Source of the DNA: Daejeonella sp.
Lineage (GTDB): Bacteria; Bacteroidota; Bacteroidia; Sphingobacteriales; Sphingobacteriaceae
Direction: 5' to 3'
Assembly: GCF_017495225.1 (NCBI RefSeq)
Contig: NZ_JAFEIG010000017.1
Location: 62,001 to 126,000, forward strand
Length of the DNA stretch: 64,000 nucleotides
Shown here: positions 36,802 to 44,768 of the stretch, one piece after another
How positions within the stretch are numbered: the stretch's first letter is position 1
Layout of the letters: each line of letters begins with the position of its first letter
The notes under the pieces: generated by a model
Seen by the model: the letters and a program-made list of their open reading frames with translations, nothing else
Told to the model about the DNA's origin: nothing
Databases searched by the model: none
Translations under genes and position numbers: made by a program

Positions 36802-37300
36802 AAATTTATTACTAATCAGACATGCTAAATCAGGATGGGATGATTTATTATTACCTGATTTCCAAAGGCCATTAAATGAAAGAGGGCAAAAAAACGCTCC
36901 TGAAATGGCCCAAAGAATGATAAAGAAACAGTTAATCCCACAACAATTAGTTAGTAGTCCCGCTTTAAGAGCATTATCAACCGCTAAAATTTTTGCTTCT
37001 ACATTCAAAATTGATCATTCAGAAATTATCCAAGAAGGTGAAATTTATGAGGCGCATAGTCAAACTTTATTAGAAGTGGTAAACAATCTTGATGATTCTT
37101 CTGAGTTTACAGCCTTATTTGGCCATAATCCAGGCTTAAGTGATCTGGCTAACTATTTTTGTGATAATATTGGATTTAGCCTTCCAACTTGCGGAATGAT
37201 ACTAATGAAATTCCCATTCGATAAATGGCAAATGCTAAGCAAAGGCACGGGCGAACTTATATTTTTCGACTACCCTAAAAATATTTCTTCACTAGTATAA
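36794..37300 (+). CDS. sixA: SixA-like phosphohistidine phosphatase
   Basis: The 168-residue histidine phosphatase has catalytic RHA with His10 (LLLIRHAKSGWD), the second-site block LVSSPALRALSTAKIF and the distal His in LFGHNPGLSDLA. SixA removes phosphate from His-containing phosphotransfer domains. An Hpt protein is encoded about 5 kb upstream, but a direct link is not shown. The ATG overlaps the GT9 stop by 8 nt, so translation is probably coupled. The stop is 4 nt from the convergent dprA stop. Confidence 0.9.
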   Translation: MPKNLLLIRHAKSGWDDLLLPDFQRPLNERGQKNAPEMAQRMIKKQLIPQQLVSSPALRALSTAKIFASTFKIDHSEIIQEGEIYEAHSQTLLEVVNNLDDSSEFTALFGHNPGLSDLANYFCDNIGFSLPTCGMILMKFPFDKWQMLSKGTGELIFFDYPKNISSLV

Positions 37301-37304
37301 AATT

Positions 37305-38399
37305 TCAAACAAGCTTATAGACCTTCCCAGGCAAGGAAATTAAAACTCCCTGCATTTCCATACCTAAAACGGTATGAACCAATTTACTTTGTTGAAAACC
37401 CGTTAAAAAGGACAATTCATCAATAGCCAGGCTACCTTTGCTAGAAAGTATCCTAGCAATAATTTCTTCATCATCCGACAAATTAATTGGTAAACTCAAT
37501 TGAGTTTTTGTGCTAGTATCAATTTCGGTAGTCCATCCCATAATATACTCAATATCAGCAGCTTTAGTAATTAAATTGGCGCGATTTGTTTTAATTAAAT
37601 GATTACATCCGAGGCTAAATTCATCATTAATCCTACCGGGAAAAGCAAAAACATCTCTATTATAAGAATTAGCAAGCTCTGCAGTTATCAAAGCGCCACC
37701 TTTTATGCTTGCTTCAACAACAATGGTAACATCACATAAACCCGCTATAATTCGATTCCGCTTTGGAAAATTTTCACGATCTGGAATTGTACCCGACATG
37801 AACTCAGTCAATAAACCGCCACAATCAAGCATTTTTTCAGCCATACTTCTATGCTGAGCAGGATAAATACGATCAAGGCCATGCGCAAGCACACCAATAG
37901 ATGGAATTGCTAATTTATGAGCCTCTTTATGAGAAGCGAAATCTATTCCATAGGCTAAACCACTAACTATCAATGGATTATGTGGCTTTAAATCAAGTAT
38001 CAAGTTTTTGCAAATCTCTTTACCGTACTCTGTTGCATTACGAGTCCCAACAATACTGATTATTTTAGTACTATTTAAATCAGCATTTCCCTTAAAATAA
38101 AGCATTACAGGTGCATCAGCACAGTTTTTAAGTCGCTTGGGATAATCCTCATCCGTAAGAAAATAAGGCTTTATTTTATATTTTTCAATAAATTTTAGCT
38201 CATCCTCAGCGAATCTAAACACTTCATGATTTAAGATTAGTTCCTTGGTTTTGGGACCAATACCAGGTACTTTGCCAAGGTGTTTACTTTTAGCTTTAAA
38301 TACTTCTTCCTCATTCCCAAAATAACTTAGTAGATTACGGGCGAGTACTGAACCTATACCTGGAAGGCAAGAAAGGGCAATTTGATGAAATAATGACAT
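37305..38399 (-). CDS. dprA: DNA-processing protein DprA
   Basis: The 364-residue protein loads RecA on incoming single-stranded DNA in transformation. N-terminal helix-hairpin-helix repeats (CLPGIGSVLARNLLSYFG, KVPGIGPKTKELIL) precede the Rossmann-like domain with SIVGTRNATEYGKE, IVSGLAYGIDFASHKEAH, FPKRNRIIAGLCD and FPGRINDEFSLGCNHLI. A C-terminal winged helix (IARILSSKGSLAIDELSFLTGF) completes it. All are standard. No com genes are adjacent. Confidence 0.95.
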   Translation of the reverse strand: MSLFHQIALSCLPGIGSVLARNLLSYFGNEEEVFKAKSKHLGKVPGIGPKTKELILNHEVFRFAEDELKFIEKYKIKPYFLTDEDYPKRLKNCADAPVMLYFKGNADLNSTKIISIVGTRNATEYGKEICKNLILDLKPHNPLIVSGLAYGIDFASHKEAHKLAIPSIGVLAHGLDRIYPAQHRSMAEKMLDCGGLLTEFMSGTIPDRENFPKRNRIIAGLCDVTIVVEASIKGGALITAELANSYNRDVFAFPGRINDEFSLGCNHLIKTNRANLITKAADIEYIMGWTTEIDTSTKTQLSLPINLSDDEEIIARILSSKGSLAIDELSFLTGFQQSKLVHTVLGMEMQGVLISLPGKVYKLV

Positions 38400-38472
38400 C
38401 CCAATAAATGTTAAAAATTAAAAAAAATCCAATATTTAACAGCATTTGGGGTGCCGTGCATTCAATAAAATA

Positions 38473-39099
38473 TTACTGAGGAATATAAACCACGTATTTC
38501 GTGTCGAAATATTCTTCTTTAAAATAGTTTGGCAGTGGAATTAATTCAACTTTTAATCCAGACTCTTCAATTTCTTGTTGAAGATCCCCTCCCTTAAGAT
38601 ACAATATACCATTTTGAAGCTTATTCAACGATTTTTTCTCAAATTTTCCTTTTATCCAAGGGTAAAAATCAGATAATCGCGTTACCGCTCTAGAAACAAT
38701 AAAATTAAACTTTCCGTCTATTTGCTCTGCCCGAGCATGAGTTGCCCTAACATTTTTTAAGCCTAATGCAAGTGAAACCTCTTGCACTACTTTTATTTTC
38801 TTTCCAATAGAATCAACTAAATGAAAATCGGTATCAGGAAACATGATAGCCAAAGGGATACCTGGGAAGCCACCACCGGTGCCAACATCTAATACTTTTT
38901 CACCAGGAAGAAAAGAAATAACCTTCGCAATAGCCAGAGAATGAAGAATATGATGCAAATAGAGCATATCAATATCTTTTCTTGAAACGAGATTAATTCG
39001 GGCATTCCAAAAACGATAGAGCTCATCAAGAGCATCAAATTGATCTTTTTGGGTCTGACTTAGGTCAGGAAAATACTGCTTAATTATATCAGAAGTCAC
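38473..39099 (-). CDS. rsmG: 16S rRNA (guanine527-N7)-methyltransferase RsmG
   Basis: The 208-residue SAM-dependent enzyme methylates G527 of 16S rRNA. RINLVSRKD near residue 35, the SAM motif EKVLDVGTGGGFPGIPLAIMFPD and NFIVSRAVTRL are diagnostic. Loss of this enzyme gives low-level streptomycin resistance in other bacteria. It overlaps the sigma factor gene by 11 nt and is the third member of the GT2-sigma-rsmG operon, not next to the mnmG/parAB genes as in many bacteria. Confidence 0.95.
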   Translation of the reverse strand: MTSDIIKQYFPDLSQTQKDQFDALDELYRFWNARINLVSRKDIDMLYLHHILHSLAIAKVISFLPGEKVLDVGTGGGFPGIPLAIMFPDTDFHLVDSIGKKIKVVQEVSLALGLKNVRATHARAEQIDGKFNFIVSRAVTRLSDFYPWIKGKFEKKSLNKLQNGILYLKGGDLQQEIEESGLKVELIPLPNYFKEEYFDTKYVVYIPQ

Positions 39100-39703
39100 T
39101 TCTTAAATTTTTCTTATTACGATTTAAAATATTGGCCATTAAATCTCTGGCGCGAAAAAGTTGAGCCTTAACTGTTCCAATTGGAATATCCATTTGCTGC
39201 GCTATCTCATCATAGGAAAGCTCTTCATAATACCTCAGAACAATCAAAGTACGGTATCGTAAAGGCAGTTGTTCAACCATATTCTTTAATTTCTCACTTT
39301 CCTGCTTTCTAATGGATGTCTCCTCTGGATTCAATCCTTCAGCTCGAACTTGTAAATATTTATCCTCCCCTTGTTCTTCAGTTAAAATATCAAGGGAAAC
39401 TACATTAAGTCTTTTTTTTCGAATAAAATCAATACTATTATTAGTTGCAATTCTAAACAACCAAGTACTGAAAGCATATTCAGGCTTATATTTTTCTAAA
39501 TTTTCAAATGCTTTTGCAAAAGTCTCAACTGTAAGATCCATTGCATCATCTTTATTATTGACCATTTTTAGGGCCATAAAATAAATAGAATCCTTGTACC
39601 TCTGCATAATTTCTGCATAGGCCTTTTGATCTCCTTCCTTTGCTTTGGAAACAAGATTAAAATCGTTTCTGGCATTTGCCGAGAAATTAGGATTTACTTC
39701 CAT
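39089..39703 (-). CDS. RNA polymerase sigma-70 factor, ECF type
   Basis: The 204-residue sigma factor has region 2 at about 25-95 (NKDDAMDLTVETFAKAFENL, FSTWLFRIATNNSIDFIRKKRL) and region 4 at about 140-200 (RYRTLIVLRYYEELSYDEIAQQMDIPIGTVKAQLFRARDLM). No anti-sigma gene is adjacent. Instead it is flanked with overlaps by a GT2 glycosyltransferase (10 nt) and rsmG (11 nt). This suggests a constitutive or housekeeping-like ECF sigma. The regulon is unknown. Confidence 0.92.
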   Translation of the reverse strand: MEVNPNFSANARNDFNLVSKAKEGDQKAYAEIMQRYKDSIYFMALKMVNNKDDAMDLTVETFAKAFENLEKYKPEYAFSTWLFRIATNNSIDFIRKKRLNVVSLDILTEEQGEDKYLQVRAEGLNPEETSIRKQESEKLKNMVEQLPLRYRTLIVLRYYEELSYDEIAQQMDIPIGTVKAQLFRARDLMANILNRNKKNLRSDF

Positions 39704-40809
39704 TCAACTTTCTTCCTAAATATGGATATTAAGCTTAACAGCATGATATAAATGTAGTAAATGAAATCAAAAACAGGTAAGAACCAAATAAGGTCAATGT
39801 ATTTTAATTTCTTTAATACAGGAATATAAACAAAAATTTGGCAAATTAATCGGATAAAAAATATAGAAGCAATAACCCACCAAGGACCTTTTACAACTAT
39901 GAGCGCAATTAATGCTGCATAAAATAATATTCCAGACAGCACTTGAAAGCTTAACATTCTCTTATGTTGATTTTTATATGCCTTTCCAGCACCCTGATGC
40001 CTAATTTTTTGTGAAAAATAGGCAGAAAGAGACTTTTTGGGTTCAGACCATACATACGATTCAGGATGTATCTCAATTTTAGTATTTTGACTATTTGCAT
40101 TCTGATTAACAAATAGATCATCATCACCAGATAAAATATGCATGTGAGAAGCAAAGCCTTTTCCTTTAAAAAAAAGCGATTTTTTATAGGCCATATTTCG
40201 ACCAACACCCATGTATGGAATTCCTTTTAAAGCATAAGAAAGGTAACTTAATGCGGTAAAAAAGGTCTCAAATCGTATAAATTTATTTAACAATCCTCCT
40301 TTAATTTCATAAGGTGAATATCCGAGTACAATATCCGTTTGATCGCTAAAGTTACGCTGCATAAGGCTTAACCAATTTTCTGATGAAGGATAACAATCGG
40401 CATCAGTTAAAATAAGATTTTCATTTTTGGCGGCTTTGATTCCTAAAGTAAGAGCAAATTTCTTACCATGCTTAAATCGCGGATGATCATTAATTGTTAC
40501 CGTTTTAAGATTTTTATATTCCAAAGATAAGTCGCGCAAAAACCATTCAGTACCATCATTTGAGCAGTCGTTCACAACAATTACTTCAAAATTTGGATAA
40601 TTTTGTCCCAGAATGGATACTAGGTTTTTCTTAAGATTTTGGACTTCATTTTTTGCACAAATAATCACAGAGAGTGGCAAATTAGTCTGTAAATTTAAGT
40701 CAGGAGCCTTAAAAACAGCAAGTTTTCGATAAACTACTAAAACGTAATAAAGTTGAAGTAATAAACAGATATGTAAAGTAACAACAATAGAGATATACAG
40801 ATAATTCAC
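39694..40809 (-). CDS. Membrane glycosyltransferase family 2
   Basis: The 371-residue protein has an N-terminal TM anchor (about 3-25), a GT-A catalytic domain (SVIICAKNEVQNLKKNL, VVNDCSNDGTEWFL, LILTDADCYPSSENW with the DxD-like metal site, SGDDDLFVNQ, then QKIRHQGAGKAY as a Q/RxxRW-like acceptor block), and three or four C-terminal TM segments. This matches processive or lipid-linked GT2 enzymes of the envelope. Substrate unknown. It leads the overlapping operon with the sigma factor and rsmG. Confidence 0.9.
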   Translation of the reverse strand: MNYLYISIVVTLHICLLLQLYYVLVVYRKLAVFKAPDLNLQTNLPLSVIICAKNEVQNLKKNLVSILGQNYPNFEVIVVNDCSNDGTEWFLRDLSLEYKNLKTVTINDHPRFKHGKKFALTLGIKAAKNENLILTDADCYPSSENWLSLMQRNFSDQTDIVLGYSPYEIKGGLLNKFIRFETFFTALSYLSYALKGIPYMGVGRNMAYKKSLFFKGKGFASHMHILSGDDDLFVNQNANSQNTKIEIHPESYVWSEPKKSLSAYFSQKIRHQGAGKAYKNQHKRMLSFQVLSGILFYAALIALIVVKGPWWVIASIFFIRLICQIFVYIPVLKKLKYIDLIWFLPVFDFIYYIYIMLLSLISIFRKKVEWK

Positions 40810-40935
40810 GCCTTAAATCATAATTTAAATCTTGTAAATTTCTGATTTTTCGTTGAACTATTGGCATTAATTATAAAATAAAAGAAATTTATTCCTCTAA
40901 ATTTAAGCTTAGCACGGGAGCAGTTTATATTTTGC

Positions 40936-40943
40936 TATTTTTG
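40936..40943 (+). promoter_or_regulatory. Candidate -7 box for tgt
   Basis: TATTTTTG fits TAnnTTTG and lies 19 nt before the tgt ATG. A TTTATATTTTG stretch just upstream makes the exact -33 element unclear. Confidence 0.4.
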
Positions 40944-40962
40944 CCTGCATTATAAATGATCA

Positions 40963-42093
40963 ATGAAATTTAAACTAGAGGCAGAAGATAAAAATTCGAA
41001 GGCACGTGCAGGTGAAATAACAACTGCTCACGGAGTGATACAAACCCCTATTTTCATGCCGGTTGGGACCGCAGGTTCGGTAAAAGCGGTACATCAGCAT
41101 GAACTTGCAAACGATATTAAAGCCCAAATTATACTTGGAAATACGTATCATTTGTATTTGCGCCCGGGACTAGAAACCTTACAATTAGCAGGGGGGCTAC
41201 ATAAATTTAATGGATGGGATAAACCACTCCTTACAGACAGTGGTGGCTATCAGGTCTATTCTTTGTCGGGTGTGCGAAAAATAAAAGAAGAAGGCGTAAC
41301 ATTTAGATCTCATATTGATGGATCCAAGCATTTATTTACACCTGAATCGGTAATGGATACTCAACGTATCATAGGTGCGGATATCATCATGGCCTTTGAT
41401 GAATGTACACCGTATCCATGTGAATATGGTTATGCTAGAAGATCAATGGATATGACGCATCGCTGGCTGAAACGCTGTTGCGAACGATTTGACAATACTG
41501 AGCCTATTTATGGATTTGATCAAACGTTATTCCCTATTGTACAAGGTTCTGTTTATAAAGATCTTAGAAAACAATCGGCAGAAGTAATTGCTTCATTTGA
41601 ACGTGAAGGTAATGCCATTGGTGGTTTATCTGTGGGCGAACCGGCAGAGGATATGTATGAAATGACCGAAATTGTTTGCGATATCCTTCCCAAAGAAAAA
41701 CCTAGATACTTAATGGGTGTAGGCACTCCAATCAATTTATTAGAAAATATAGCGCTTGGTATAGATATGTTCGATTGCGTGATGCCAACTAGAAATGCTA
41801 GAAATGGTATGCTTTTTACTAAAAACGGAATCATAAACATTAAAAATGAGCGCTGGAAGAATGATTTCTCTCCAATTGAGGAAGATAGCGACCTTTTTGC
41901 TGATAGAAATTATACTAAGTCTTATCTTAGACATTTAACTCATTCAAAAGAAATTTTAGGAGCTCAAATTGCTACTTTACATAACCTAAACTTTTATTTA
42001 TGGCTTGTAAATGAAGCAAGGGCAAAGATAATTGCTGGAGAATTTACGAAATGGAAAAATGAAATGGTCGTTAAATTAGCACAACGTTTATAA
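40963..42093 (+). CDS. tgt: tRNA-guanine transglycosylase lacking the zinc cysteines
   Basis: The 376-residue enzyme exchanges G34 of GUN anticodons for preQ1 in queuosine synthesis. TPIFMPVGTAGSVKAV, LLTDSGGYQVYSL (proton-transfer Asp), GGLSVGEP and MFDCVMPTRNARNG with nucleophile Asp271 are conserved. The usual CxCxxC zinc knuckle is replaced by S309-D-L311-F-A-D314, while the fourth ligand position keeps His340. The spacings match Zymomonas Tgt (nucleophile to first Cys 38 residues, last Cys to His 26), so the alignment is firm. The LptF/G-type gene follows after 3 nt. Confidence 0.93.
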   Translation: MKFKLEAEDKNSKARAGEITTAHGVIQTPIFMPVGTAGSVKAVHQHELANDIKAQIILGNTYHLYLRPGLETLQLAGGLHKFNGWDKPLLTDSGGYQVYSLSGVRKIKEEGVTFRSHIDGSKHLFTPESVMDTQRIIGADIIMAFDECTPYPCEYGYARRSMDMTHRWLKRCCERFDNTEPIYGFDQTLFPIVQGSVYKDLRKQSAEVIASFEREGNAIGGLSVGEPAEDMYEMTEIVCDILPKEKPRYLMGVGTPINLLENIALGIDMFDCVMPTRNARNGMLFTKNGIINIKNERWKNDFSPIEEDSDLFADRNYTKSYLRHLTHSKEILGAQIATLHNLNFYLWLVNEARAKIIAGEFTKWKNEMVVKLAQRL

Positions 42094-42096
42094 GAT

Positions 42097-43176
42097 ATGA
42101 TCAAAATAATTGACTGGTACATCATCAAAAAATACCTAGGTACATTTACATTTACTCTAGCTATTTTTACTGTGATTATTGTCATTTTTGATGTTTCTGA
42201 GAAACTTGATGATTTTATACGCCACCAGGCTCCGATTTCTGAAATAATATTCAGCTATTATGCCGGTTTTATTCCTTTTTATTTAAACTTTCTTTCTCCA
42301 CTTATAAATTTTATTGCTGTTATATTTTTTACGGCTAAAATGGCCGACCAGACAGAAATTGTACCCATTTTAAGTAGTGGGGTTAGTTTTAAGCGATTCC
42401 TTCGCCCCTATATAATATCTTCAACGGTTATATTTTTAGTCACATTAATTTTTAACATTTTCATTATTCCTGAAACTAATCAATTAAAAATTGATTTTGA
42501 AAACACCTTTATAAATCCTAAATCAGATAATTCAAAGATGTTTACACATATGCAAATCGATAAGGATAGCTATGTTTACATCGAAAATTTTGATAATAAC
42601 CAAAAAATAGGCTACAAATTCATCCTAGAAAAATTCTCAGGTGATAACTTAAAAGAAAAGCTAATAGCAGATAAAATCACATGGGATTCGCTTAAATCAA
42701 AGTGGAAAATTGAGAATTATTCGATTAGAAAAATAGATGGCTTAAGGGAAAGTATGAGCTCTGGAATTGTCAAGGATACTACCCTCGATATGCGTCCTAA
42801 AGACTTTGAAATCTATGATAATATTTATCAGGCGATGAATATGCGTGAATTAAACGACCGCATCAAGAAGGAAGAAATTAGAGGTACTGGTGTGATGGTA
42901 GACCTTCAATTAGAAAAATATAAGCGCTTTGTTTATCCATTTTCAGCCTATATTTTAACGCTCATGGGAGTATCTTTATCCTCTAGAAAAGTGCGTGGAG
43001 GTATCGGTCTCCCACTTGGAATTGGCATATTTTTAAGTTTTGCCTACATCATATTTATTCAATTTGCAACTATGTTTGCATTAAAAGGGGGATTGCCTCC
43101 ACTACTTGCAGTATTTATTCCCAATGTTATTTTTGGGATGCTAGGCGCATATTTATTAATAAAAGCTCCAAAATAA
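42097..43176 (+). CDS. LptF/LptG family permease
   Basis: The 359-residue protein of the YjgP/YjgQ family is a membrane subunit of the LptBFG ABC transporter, which extracts LPS from the inner membrane. It has the N-terminal amphipathic start IIDWYIIKKYLGTF, TM segments near 15-40, 55-80 and 100-125, a periplasmic beta-jellyroll domain (about 130-265), and three C-terminal TMs (about 285-355, including GVSLSSRKVRGGIGLPLGIGI). It is directly downstream of tgt. Only one such gene is here; the partner permease and LptB must lie elsewhere. Confidence 0.92.
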   Translation: MIKIIDWYIIKKYLGTFTFTLAIFTVIIVIFDVSEKLDDFIRHQAPISEIIFSYYAGFIPFYLNFLSPLINFIAVIFFTAKMADQTEIVPILSSGVSFKRFLRPYIISSTVIFLVTLIFNIFIIPETNQLKIDFENTFINPKSDNSKMFTHMQIDKDSYVYIENFDNNQKIGYKFILEKFSGDNLKEKLIADKITWDSLKSKWKIENYSIRKIDGLRESMSSGIVKDTTLDMRPKDFEIYDNIYQAMNMRELNDRIKKEEIRGTGVMVDLQLEKYKRFVYPFSAYILTLMGVSLSSRKVRGGIGLPLGIGIFLSFAYIIFIQFATMFALKGGLPPLLAVFIPNVIFGMLGAYLLIKAPK

Positions 43177-43182
43177 TCCAAT

Positions 43183-44091
43183 ATGCCATCTTCAAAAACC
43201 CCGATTAGTCGGAACCTCATTATATTACATATTACAGTCTTTATTTGGGGATTTACAGGTATCCTTGGAGCTGTGATTTCAATCGATGCTACCTACCTTG
43301 TTTGGTATAGGGTATTGATAGCTTTTGTAAGTTTATATGCTTATTTTCTTTATAAAAAGACCCCTATTAAGGTTTCAAAAGAAACCTTTTTAAAGCTTTT
43401 TTTTACCGGTGCAATCGTTGCTTTACATTGGATTTTATTCTTTCAATCGATCAAGTCTTCAACCGTTTCGGTGGCATTAGTGAGCTTATCTTCCCTAACA
43501 TTATTCACGGCAATATTAGAACCAATCTTAAAAAAACAAAAGATTTCAAAGCTTGAAATCTTAACCGGATTATTAATAATTTTCGGAATTTATATGATTT
43601 TTAAGTTTGAATCTAAGTACACATTCGGAATAATTTGCGGTTTATTAAGTGCTTTTTTTGCCAGTATTTTCTCCATTATAAATTCGAAACAAATACAAAA
43701 TCGCCCAGCAGCCATTATAAGCTTCTATGAGCTCATTGGAGCCTGGGTGTGGGTTTCTATCTATTTATTAATTACAGAGGGACTGAAGGCTCCTGTGAGC
43801 CTCAACCCGACAGATTTTGCATTTTTATTTGTCTTGGGAACGGTATGTACCTCCGTTGCATACGTTTCTGGCGTTGCAGTTATGAAAGAATTATCAGCTT
43901 TTAAGGTGGCACTAATTACCAATCTTGAGCCCATTTATGGCATCATTTTAGCGTTTCTTTTCTTCGGAAAAAAGGAGCAAATGACAGTAGGTTTTTATGT
44001 TGGCGCTCTCTTAATTTTAGGTACCATCTTTTTATTTCCTTATATAAAAAATATAAATACTAGAAAGATTTTAAGAAAATCTGGAAAATAA
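43183..44091 (+). CDS. DMT-superfamily (EamA) transporter
   Basis: The 302-residue inner-membrane protein has ten predicted TM segments in two EamA halves: ILHITVFIWGFTGILGAVIS, then LHWILFFQSIKSSTVSVALV, and the second half GIICGLLSAFFASIFSIINS to FLFFGKKEQMTVGFYVGALLILGTIF. EamA proteins export metabolites or amino acids, and the substrate is not predictable. It follows the LptF/G gene by 6 nt, so tgt, lptF/G-like and this gene form one operon. Confidence 0.9.
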   Translation: MPSSKTPISRNLIILHITVFIWGFTGILGAVISIDATYLVWYRVLIAFVSLYAYFLYKKTPIKVSKETFLKLFFTGAIVALHWILFFQSIKSSTVSVALVSLSSLTLFTAILEPILKKQKISKLEILTGLLIIFGIYMIFKFESKYTFGIICGLLSAFFASIFSIINSKQIQNRPAAIISFYELIGAWVWVSIYLLITEGLKAPVSLNPTDFAFLFVLGTVCTSVAYVSGVAVMKELSAFKVALITNLEPIYGIILAFLFFGKKEQMTVGFYVGALLILGTIFLFPYIKNINTRKILRKSGK

Positions 44092-44768
44092 AATAATCAA
44101 AAAAATACACTAAGTATCCCCTTTAATAGAATTAGGAATAATGCAATAATTTGAAAAATAAATTCAAATCAAATCCGTATCATGTATATAAAAATGAGTC
44201 GAAGAAACTTCTAATTTATCATCCCATTTTTAATAATTATAGCCCCATTTTAGACTTCATTTTTCATCATTCATATCAGAGAAAAAACAAAAGACTTTAC
44301 AGTTAGTTACATATTGTAAACATTAAAAAATACAAAGTCGTTTTTTTGAAAAAACCTTTAGAAAAGAAAAATTGAAATTCAGAATTCGAAAGATTATTAA
44401 TAATTGCATTTCAAATTCAATCTGAATATTTCAAAAAGATTTAATCAAAATTTATAAAATAGGAGCGAAGCTTTAACCCCAAGACATTCTTAACAGTCTG
44501 CACCTAAATTCTCGTATATTAAAAAATATCATTCGATTAAATTGAAATAATGTCTTTATAATTTTGCTATATTTCAACAATCAAATTTTCTCAAAAAAGC
44601 CTCTTTTTTTTAATAAAAAATCATTTTTTATATAAATCAAATACCAAAAAAATTAAATATAATTAATTAAAAATCAGCAACTTATAGATTTTAATTAAAA
44701 TTTTAATCAACATAAAATATCGTTAAAATACGGCAGCGGACTAAAATATTTAGCAAATTAATTTAATC
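44092..44768. other. A/T-rich 677-nt intergenic region, no gene seen
   Basis: The stretch is extremely A/T-rich with no sizeable reading frame and no stable GC-containing hairpin that I can see. A TAATTTTG sequence at 44559-44566 could be a -7 box for the downstream surface-protein gene, with a TTG 14 nt before it (short spacing). No repeat, tRNA or insertion end was recognised. Confidence 0.5.

Noticed and set aside
44160-44760. Possible small RNA or riboswitch in the large gap
   Set aside because: No stable GC-containing stem or known aptamer pattern could be seen; the region is almost entirely A/T.
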